DNA of 64,000 bases from Euryodendron excelsum (Eukaryota; Streptophyta; Magnoliopsida; Ericales; Pentaphylacaceae): assembly GCA_033060915.1 (NCBI GenBank), contig CM065389.1:22645001-22709000 (forward strand), written 5' to 3'. Of this stretch, positions 21,716-30,626 are shown piece after piece (the stretch's first letter is position 1; every line of letters begins with the position of its first letter). A model generated the notes under the pieces. That model searched no databases and was not told where the DNA came from. It saw only the letters and a program-made list of their open reading frames with translations. A program made the position numbers and the translations under genes.

Positions 21716-24700
21716 TGTCGCGCCCAGATTTTTCGCACTCGAGGAATACTCACCCAAGCGGGAAAAATGCTGTATTCTCTCATTAGAACTCACCCTCCTA
21801 GAAGAATGAGTGCGACTAGATTTGAATTGAAAATTAGGTTTGAATAAAGGGCTTTTGAAAAAGATTCGGAGTCGCCACCTAACTTGATTAAGGTGAGTTA
21901 GGTCACCTAAAAACTAAGAATAATCCAAAGATTACACTTAGGGTTTTTGAAAAACGACTTTGAAAATATCTCCTCAAGAGAGGGTTTTTAGGAAAACGGG
22001 TTGTTTGGCAACCTTTGGAAAACATTTAGCCCCTTTTAGAAAAATAACTCCTTTTTGGTCTTTGAAAACAGTGATTCTAGGTTCGGAGGTTGGTTACGTG
22101 TAGGGAAGATGCACTAAGCTATCACCCTACCCCGCCCTTTCGGTACCTACATGTCAATCTACCCTAGATTCACCTATGAGAGTCTTTAATTAACATATGT
22201 TCAACCCTATTCACTTTAGAAAAACAATGTTTGAAAAAAAACTAACATGATGCATGATATGCAAGTGCAATAAAAGAGAATTGAAAAATAGATTTGGAAA
22301 TAAATTTGAAAAGAATTTGATTTGAAAATAGATTTGAAGAGATGGAATTGAAATTGAAAGGTTTGAAAATTTGGAAATAGAAAAAATAGAGATTTTGAAA
22401 TTGGAATTTTGAAAGTAGATTGGAATTTGAGATTTGAAAAGAATTTTGAAACCACACCCATGAGGGTGGAATTGAAAGTTTGAAAAGTATTGTGACCGCA
22501 CCTATGAAGGTTGCCTACATATCCCGTTGGGGGAATCAGGTCAGTCATAGTTTGGACCGGAGTCCGATTGAAAATAGAAGAGTGGATTTGAAGAAGGCTC
22601 TTGAATTAGACATTGAATTTGATTTGAAATTAGAAGAGGAGATTTGAAATTGGAATGGAGAGGATTGGACTTGCTTTGGAAAGATTGATTTTGAAAAGAC
22701 TTGGTTTTGGGAAGAAGGAGGTTTAGGAAACCTAGACTTAGAAAAGGTAGGAGACCTAGGAAGGACTTGAGATCAAGAAAGATTGGATTGGAATGTTAGA
22801 TTTGGAAGATTTTGAAAGATTTGGAAACTTGAAATTTAGGAAAAATTTAGATTAGGAAAGTTTCGAATTAGGAAAGTGTCATTTTTGGAAAGTTTGAAAT
22901 TAGGAAAGTTTTGAATTTAGGAAAGTTTTGGAATTAGGAAAGGTTAGAATTAGGAAAGTTTTGAATTAAGAAAGTTTTAAGTTTTGGAATGTTTGAAAAA
23001 AAGGAAGTTTTGAATTTGAAAAGTTTTGAAAACAAGGGAGTTTTGAAAATAAGAAAATTTCGTTTTGGGAAAGGTTTGAAAAAGGAAAGTTTTTAGTTTA
23101 GGAAATGTTTGAATTAAGAAAGTTTTGAGTTTAGAAAAGTCTTAGATTTAGAAAGATTTTGAAGTTTTGGAAAGTTTAGAATTTAGAAAGTTTAGAAAGA
23201 TTTGATAAAGTTTCAAATTTAGAAAGTTTTGATTTAGAAAGTTTTAGAGTTTTGGAAAATCTTGAGACTAGGAAAAGTTTGAGTTTGGAAAAAGTTTGAA
23301 AACTTGAATTTGGAAAGTTAAGATTTGGAAAGGGGGGGTTGAATTAGGAAAGGGTTGAATTAGGAAAGATTTGAAAGTTGAGTTTTAAAACTTAGGAAAG
23401 ATTTTTATGTTCAAGTTTTGGAAACTTAAGATTTAGGAAAGTAGAAGTTTAGGAAGGATTTGAATTAGGAAAGATTTGGATTTTGAAATTTAAGGAAAGG
23501 TTTGAAGTTTGGGTTTAGGAAACTCATGGTTTAGGAAGGAATTGAATTAGGAAAGGTTTGGGATTAGGAGGGGATTGGATTTAGTTTCTAAAAGAAAAGA
23601 TTTGATTTTGTTTCCAAAAACAGAGATTGGATTTGGTTTCCTAAAGGGAAGATAGGATTTGGCAAGGATTTGAAAAGGGAGATTCTAGAAACCCTAGTTT
23701 TGGAAGTGTGGAATTTTAACGTAGAAAAGAGGTTTTGGAAACATGTATAGTTTGAATATGAAAACAAGAGATTTTGGAAACCTAGGTTTGGGGCAAAGTT
23801 TGAAAATCATGTTTTTGGAAAGAAAATTTAGGGTTTCCTAATTGTGGGTTCTAGGGCTTGACTTAAGGAAAATGGATTTTAGAAAGTGCGTTTTTGGAAA
23901 CGAAGGTTTTCTAGAAGGGAAATCCTAGGAAGGAGTTTTTGGAAAGTATGTTTGAAGAGGGAGTTTTTGGAGAAGGATTTTAAAGAGAAGGAGTTTTGGA
24001 AAGTGTGTTTTTGGAAACGTAGACTTTGGAAGGAAAATCCTAGAGGGGAATTTCGAGAAGGAAAATTTTGGGAAGAAAGTTTTTGGAAAGATTTTTGGAG
24101 AGAGTTTTTTGGAAGGTGAATCTAGGGAATGTTTTTAGAGGGTGAATTTTGAGGAAAAGATTTTGGAGAGAGAATTTTGAAAAATAGATTTTGGAAGGGA
24201 GTTTTTGAAAACAATTTTGGAGAGGAGAGTTTTAGGAAAGTATGTTAAAAAAGAGATTTTTAGGAAGAGATTTTTGAAAAGAGAGAGTTTTTAGAAGGAT
24301 AAAAAACGTCTCACTTTCCTAAAGCAATTCTAGCCATAAGAGGGCTAGAACCACTTTAAGAAAGTGGTTTTGAAAACAAAGGTTTGAAAATATAGACCAC
24401 AAGGCCACTTTTAATATAACACTTTCTTAAAGCAACCCTAGCCATGGAAAGGCTAGAATTACCCTAGAATTGTGGTTTTGAAAACAAGTTTTTGAAAAAG
24501 AGATTTTGATGCAATTTTGAAAACAAGTTTGAAAACGATTTTTGAAAACAACTTTTTGAAAACGAATTTTGGAAGATGCAAGACTATGATATGCACAATG
24601 CAATTTGGGGTCGTGAACATACAAGGCTAAGGCTTCACCACATAATCAAGGGGGCCGGACCCACGTGGTCTTTGGTTAGACTAGAAGAAAGCCCCCGACA

Positions 24701-25193
24701 TGGTGACTCTCCCATAGCCCAATCCTACACATGGACCAGGAATCCCCTTGTTTCAAGCATGCAAAGAAAGGGGAGGAAAGAGATGGGGGATTAAAATAGA
24801 GGAAACCCAAGTGGGTTGGAGAGAGAAGAGAGAGGGGGGAAGTGCAGAAAATTAAATAGGGAGCCTACCTTGTTTCTTGTTTATTTTGTGCGCCGTGCAG
24901 TCTTCGGTCTTCGGTCTTCGGTCTTGATCTTCACCTTCAGTCTTCAAGGATTGTCTTCAAGCTTTGGATGGCTGCTCTTCAAGTCTTCAGAGAGTGGTTG
25001 AATGCTAGTGTATGAGTGTATGGGGGAGTGTATGAGTGTATGAGTGTATAGGAGGCTAGGGTTTGTGTATAGTGGCTAGGGTTTGGGAAAACCTAGGGAG
25101 GCTAGGGTTTTGGAGGTGCTCGAGCTCTGTATATCAAATTGTGTAATTTCTAGGTTAAGTTTGCAAACCCCTTTCACGTTGAACGAGGCTCTG

Positions 25194-25201
25194 TATTTAT
25201 A
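25194..25201 (-). promoter_or_regulatory. LTR TATA box
   Basis: TATAAATA on the minus strand followed by ACAGAGCCTCGTTC, identical in context to the other LTRs. A GGCGCC-rich cluster lies just upstream in the sense direction (25205-25315). Confidence 0.7.
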
Positions 25202-25209
25202 GAGGGAAG

Positions 25210-25315
25210 ACAAACCTGGCGCCTGTTGTAGTGGCGCCAGGCCAAATTCTACACTGGCGCCACTAGGAGTGGCGCCAGGCCATTTTTTGGCTTGGCGCCA
25301 CTACTAGTGGCGCCA
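25210..25315. repeat. GGCGCC inverted-repeat cluster next to the LTR promoter
   Basis: Repeated GGCGCC sites, many separated by CACTA/TAGTG, ending in a perfect inverted repeat at 25294-25314 (10-bp arms, one-base centre). Comparable clusters: 5865-5905, 11570-11635, 29715-29740, 35210-35275, 44725-44800, 49535-49635 and 55730-55835. Confidence 0.85.
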
Positions 25316-25669
25316 ACCAATTAGGAAAGATTTAAGGTCGGCAAGCAACGTATCTTTGACTAGATTTGGACACCTGTACTAGTGACTACCATGTAAACTT
25401 TAGCTTGGCTTCACTAGGAGTGACTCTGGAAAGTCCGGGAATGATTTGAAGGAGCCGGGAGTGACCCGGAAGGCCGAAAAGGAGTAGGAACACTTAAAAT
25501 AGTGTCCTAGAGGTATTTGACTTGAAAAGTGAGGATAAGATGTGTCGGAAAGGTTGACCGAGCCTTTAGAGGCAAAACAGTCAACCGGACCGGAAAACTG
25601 CCGGGACAAACTCAAACTGTCCCGGAAGAAGACTTGGGATCTGGAAACATTATTTAGAATGTTCCCAGA

Positions 25670-26170
25670 GGTTGCCGGTTTGATTCCCAGGGCCGGAGTG
25701 GTCGGAAATGGAGACCGGCCCACCAGGGGCAAAATGGTCATTTTGTACCGGGTTTGCCGGAATTGACTCGGAATGATCCGGAAAGGTAAAGGAAGGTTGA
25801 GAACACTATAAAAAGTATTCTCGGGACCTTACCAGTTTGATACCCAGAGCCGGTGTGGTCGAAGAAGGAGACCGGCCCTCCAGGGGCAAAACGGTCATTT
25901 TGTACCGGGTTGGCCGGAACTGACTCGGAATGATCCGGAAAGGTAAGGGAAGGTTGAGAATACTATAAAAAGTATTCTCGGGACATTACCGGTTTGATAC
26001 TCAAAGCCGGTATGGTCAAAGAAGGAGACCGGCCCTCTAGGGGCAAAACGGTCATTTTGTACCGGGTTGGCCGGAACTGACTCGGAATGATCCGGAAAGA
26101 GAAGGGGAGGTTGAGAACACTATAAAAAGTATTCTCAGGAGGTTACCGGTTTGATACCCAGAGCCGGTGT
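25670..26170 (-). repeat. ~157-bp tandem units in U3
   Basis: The phrase TTTGATACCCAGAGCCGGTG (one or two changes) recurs at about 25679, 25835, 25993 and 26150, with GGGGCAAAACGGTCATTTTG between. Other LTRs carry one to three such units, for example 55056, 55216 and 55374 on the plus strand. Confidence 0.85.
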
Positions 26171-26309
26171 GGTTCTCGGGCATTTGGATGCCTAGGGGCA
26201 AAATGGTCATCCTGACCGAAAAGTCTCGGAAAAGGTCCTAAGGGTAGTTTAGTCCTTTTCCACCGAAGTGGGCTAACAACCACTGGTGTTGACCTAGGTT
26301 TTGAGTGTT

Positions 26310-27100
26310 TCCGCCACTCTAACGGTGTGAGTATTTTCGCTACTTGGACGGGGTTGAGTATTTCCGCTACTCGGACGAGGTTGAGTATTTCTGCTACTCG
26401 GACGGGGTTGATGATTTGAGAGTATTTCCGCTACTCGGACGGGGTTGATGATTTGAGAGTATTTCCGCTACTTGGACGGGGTTGAGTATTTCTGCTACTC
26501 GGACGGGGTTGATGATTTGAGAGTATTTCCGCTACTCTAACGGTTCTGTGAGTAGTTTTGCTACTCAGACCGTCTCGAGGAATAAACTATCTCGAGAGAG
26601 AGATTGGAAAGGGGTCTTATCGTCTCCGAAGAGACGTGCCTGGATTGGGACCATCTCGAGGAATAAACTGTCTCGAGAGAGGGATTGGAAAGGGGTCTTA
26701 CCATCTCCGAAGAGACGTGCCTGAGTTTCGATTGTTTCCGCCACTCTAACGGTGTGAGTATTTCCGCTACTCTAACGGCTTTGTGAGTATTTCCGCTACT
26801 CTAACGGTTTTGTGAGTAGTTTTGCTACTCGGACCGTCTTGAGGAATAAACTGTCTCGAGAGAGGGATTGGAAAGGGGTCTTATCGTCTCCGAAGAGACG
26901 TGCCTGGATTGGAACCGTCTCGAGGAATAAACTGTCTCGAGAGAGGGATTGGAAAGGGGTCTTACCGTCTCCGAAGAGATGTGCCTGGGTTTTGAGTGTT
27001 TCTGCCACTCTAACGGTGTGAGTATTTCCACTACTCTAACGGTTTGGTGAGTACTTCCGCTACTCTAACGGTTTTATGAGTAGTTTCGCTACACGGACCA
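26310..27100 (-). repeat. Expanded U3 array of short dyads
   Basis: Many copies of GAGTATTTCCGCTACTC and GAGTGTTTCCGCCACTC, each a 5-bp inverted repeat with a 7-base spacer, interleaved with two larger (~81-bp) modules containing CTCGAG and CGTCTC/GAGACG dyads (26565-26720, 26825-26985). The mirror array is at 54060-54930. Confidence 0.9.
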
Positions 27101-27339
27101 TCTCGAGGAATAAACTGTCTCGAGAGAGGGATTGGAATTGGAATAAGAAAGGACAATGCCCCTAAGGGCATTTTGGTCATTTTGCCTCTATTTGGGCCTG
27201 ACAGGCCCACGAAGCGATGGAAAGACGGAATTTGGACTAGAGGATTGGTTTCGATTGGAATATGTCCATGATCACTTGAAAACAAGTCTGGACGGAATGT
27301 AGACTGTCAAGCGGTCAAAAATGGGGTGCTTACAATACA

Positions 27340-28185
27340 CAAACAAATCCCTTTGCAAAGCCCACTTGAGCCGGTTACTTTTCTCAAGAAAACTGACCAG
27401 ATGATCACGGCCCATACTGGGCTAAGGAAAAAGTCATAAGTAGGAATCAATGAGAAATGATGAAAAGGGTGATTTCCGAGCAGATATAATGAGCAATGAT
27501 GAAAAGGGCAATTTCCAAGAAGATATTATCAGCAACGATGAAACTAGTGATCTTCAAGAAGTTATGGCGTCAAAGGCATCTCTAGTAAAAAAGATATTGT
27601 GTTCGTGGTGATCTTCAAAAGAAGATATTGTCATCCCAAAATATAAATACAAAAGTTGGTATCTCCAACAGTCGACTTAGCAATAAATTTCTTGATGAAA
27701 AAAAGGATCTTAAATTAGAAGGCAGAAAGCGGTCCAGAAGAACAACAAGAGTTTGAAGGAAAGAAGAAAGTAGGGAATGGAAGTTAAGTTGCTAAAGGTG
27801 ATCATTGGTCTTTTAAAACCCTACAAGTGATAATGTTTGAGCCTTTCTACCCTTTTTATTCATAAACCCCTTAACCTAGCCTACGTTACAGTCCAAATTA
27901 AAGTCCTCTCTGATCAAAGAAAACTGCTTAGTCCAAATAAGCCTAAACAATATAAAGACAACTAGGATGAGAAAAGACAATTGGAAGGGAATGCAATGGG
28001 CAATCTCATGCTCCAAGGTGTGCTCAGATAGTTTTGGTTTAAATGACCCACTAAAAGAAGATCTTTTGAGCCTAAATATCCCTTCGTTTCTTACAACCTC
28101 TAAACCCAGCCTACATTATGGTCATAAAAGAAGTCTTCTCAGATTGTGGGCTTAGCTGTTTATCGCTCTACAAAGGGCATGCGAG
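27340..28185 (+). mobile_element. Interior tail, piece 2 (between nested solo LTRs)
   Basis: Matches 41576-42422 with few differences. Contains a 39-bp repeat (about 27457-27570) and two copies of a TAGCCTACxTTA...GTC segment (about 27877 and 28105). Ends with the target site GCGAG (28181-28185). Short open frames are not kept between the two copies, so treated as non-coding. Confidence 0.88.
27455..27570 (+). repeat. 39-bp (13-codon) tandem repeat, three copies
   Basis: One frame reads as three 13-residue units of the type NDEKGDFRADIMS. The copy at 41688-41800 has the same three units. In this copy the frame closes soon after the repeat, so coding is doubtful. Confidence 0.7.
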
Positions 28186-29753
28186 TGTAAACACCCCATT
28201 TTTGACTGCTCAGCAGTCTACGGTCCGTCTAGAATTGTACTCAAGTCAATATGGACGTATTCCAATCGAAGTCAACTCTCTAAGTCTAATCCTGTTTATT
28301 CCTCGCTTCGCAGGCCCACTAGGCCCAAATAGAGGTAAAATGACCAAAATGCTCTTGTGGGTGTTCTTCGGTCCAATCCAACAAGCACGTCTTTCCAAAG
28401 ACGGTAAGTCCCCTTTCCAATTCCAACAGGCACGTCTTTCCGAAGACGGTAAGTCCCCTTTCTAATTCCAAATCAGGCACATCTTTTCGAAGACGGTAAG
28501 TCCCCTTTCCAATTCCAATTCCAATGCCTCTCTCAAGACAGTTGATTCCTTGAGACGGTCCGACACGTTTTTCGAAGAAAATCTCTTCAGAATGATAAGT
28601 CCCTTCAAACCTGTCGACTGGGACGAGACCCCAAGTCCCTTAGATGGTAGAACAGTCCACCTTTGGCGCCTGCTAGCCCGCCAATACAGAAATGTCTATT
28701 TAGGCACACCTTTTGAGAAAGTTGATTCTCAGGCGCTAAGTCCCTTTAGTAGCTTCCCAAGATCAGGCATTCTTGGGAATGATCGCGAACCGTCATAGTA
28801 ACGAAAATACTCGCAAACATTGCAAACCATCGGAGTAGCGAAAATACTCGCAAGTAGGTCGATATAGGGAATTGCTAACAAACCCCTATATCACGCGATT
28901 GTCATCAGAGTGGCGGAAACACTTGAAACCCATGTCAACACCAGTGCCTGCTAGCCCACTTCGGTGAAAAATGACCAAACTGCCCCTACGGCCAGTTTCC
29001 TAAACCAAAACGATTTGAGCACACCTAAGCCCTCAAAATGATAATTCCACCCTTCTTGATTGTCCCAGAGATGATCTGGCATGATTAGGTGCCCTCCAGT
29101 ACGTTTCGAGTCAATTCCGAGACTTTTCGGTCAAGATGACCATTTTGCCCCTAGGCATCTGAATGCCCGAGAACCACACTGGCTCTGGGTATCAAACTGG
29201 TAACTTCCCGAGAATGCCTCCCACAGTATTATCAATCTTTCTTTACCTTTTCGGATCATTCTGAGTCAGTTCCGACAAACCCAATGCAAAATGACCGTTT
29301 TGCCCCTGATAGGCCCGTCGCCTTTTCCGACCACACCAGCTCTGGGTATCAAACCGCCAACCTTTGGAAAAATTCTAAATAATGTTCCCATATCTTAAGT
29401 CGTTTTCCAGGACATTCTGGGTCCGTCCCAGCAACTTTCCAGCCTAGTTGACCGTTTTGCCCCTAATGGCTCGGTCAACCCTTCCAACACATCCCATCCT
29501 CATTTTTCAAGTCAAGTACCTCCAGGTCATTGTTCTGAGTGTTCCTGCCCTTTTACCGGCCCTCCGGGTCATTCCCGGTCTCTTAACTTCTTCCCGAACC
29601 TTCCAGAGTTACTCTTAGTGAAGCCTGGCTAAAAATTGCATAGTAGTCACTAGTACAGGCACCCAAATCTTCTCAAGATACGTTGCTTGACGACTTAAAC
29701 ACTTTCCTAAGTGGCTAGCGCCACTGCAACAGGCGCCAGGTCAGTCCCATCTC

Positions 29754-29761
29754 TATAAATA
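29754..29761 (+). promoter_or_regulatory. LTR TATA box
   Basis: TATAAATA followed by CAGAGCCTCTTCC, about 1.57 kb into the LTR; transcription would start roughly 30 bases downstream. Confidence 0.7.
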
Positions 29762-30490
29762 CAGAGCCTCTTCCAGCATGAAAGAGGTTTGCAAACTCAG
29801 TCTAAAAATACCAATATTCGATATACAGAGCCCGTACACTTCCTAAACCCTAGCTTATCTAGGTTTTCCAAACCCTAGCCACCATACATAAACCCTAGCC
29901 TCCAATACACTCATACACACTCCCATACACTTATACACTAGCCTCCAACCCTCCTTTGAAGACTTCAAGGGTTGCAATCTGAAGTTTTGAAGATTGAAGA
30001 CAAATTCTTGAAGACTGAAGCGAAGATTGAAGAAAAAGCAAAGAAAAGCGTGCAAAGCTAAGCAAAATAAAGAAGGCACAAGGTAGGCTTCTTATTTACG
30101 TTTCTGCACTTCCCCTCTCTCTTCTCTCTCCTAACCCACTTGGGTTTTCTTCTATTTTAATCCCCCATCTTCTTCCCCCCCTTTCTTTGCATGCTTGAAA
30201 TAAGGGGATTCCCAGTCCATGTGTAGGATTAGGCTATTGGAGAGTCACCGTGTTGGGGGCTTTCTTTTAGTCTAACCGAAGACTGCGTGCGTTTGGCCCA
30301 CTTGATTATGTGGTGAAGCCTTAACCTTGTATGTTCACGATCCCAAATTTGCATTGTGCATATCATTATCTTGCATTCTTCAAAAAATCATTTTCAAACT
30401 CGTTTTCAAAACTTGCATTAACATTGTTTTCAAAATTGCATCAAAATTTTCTTTTTCAAAATTTGTTTTCAAAATCACAATTCTAGGGTG

Positions 30491-30626
30491 ATTCTAGCCT
30501 TTCCATGACTAGGGTTGCTTTAAGAAAGTGTTACATTTAAAGTGACTTTCATGGTCCATATTTTCAAATCCTTGTTGTTTTCAAAACCACTTTCTTAAAG
30601 TGGTTCTAGCCTTCTTATGGTTAGAA
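30491..30626 (+). other. Twin stem-loop modules in the LTR leader
   Basis: Module 1 (from 30491) is a CTAGCC stem with loop TTTCCAT; module 2 (30604-30626) is TTCTAGCC, loop TTCTTAT, GGTTAGAA. Both are followed by a GCTTTAxGAAAGTG motif, suggesting an old duplication. Equivalents: 36151-36173, 56676-56698 (plus), 4902-4924, 24328-24350 (minus). Stem changes are compensated between copies. They lie downstream of the TATA box, so would be in the RNA. Confidence 0.75.

Larger units (their letters stand above)
21716..27334 (-). mobile_element. Solo LTR with exact ATACA target duplication
   Basis: Plus-strand ends TGTCGCGCCC and GGGGTGCTTACA; 5619 bp, minus sense. Flanked by ATACA at 21711-21715 and 27335-27339. 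The uninterrupted site is present once at 41571-41575 in the paralogous interior, so the insertion is proven by an empty site in the same window. It carries a TATA box (25194-25201), three tandem ~157-bp U3 units (25670-26150) and a long array of GAGTR/YACTC dyads (26310-27100). It most resembles 53842-59389, which lies in the opposite orientation. No gene. Confidence 0.97.
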
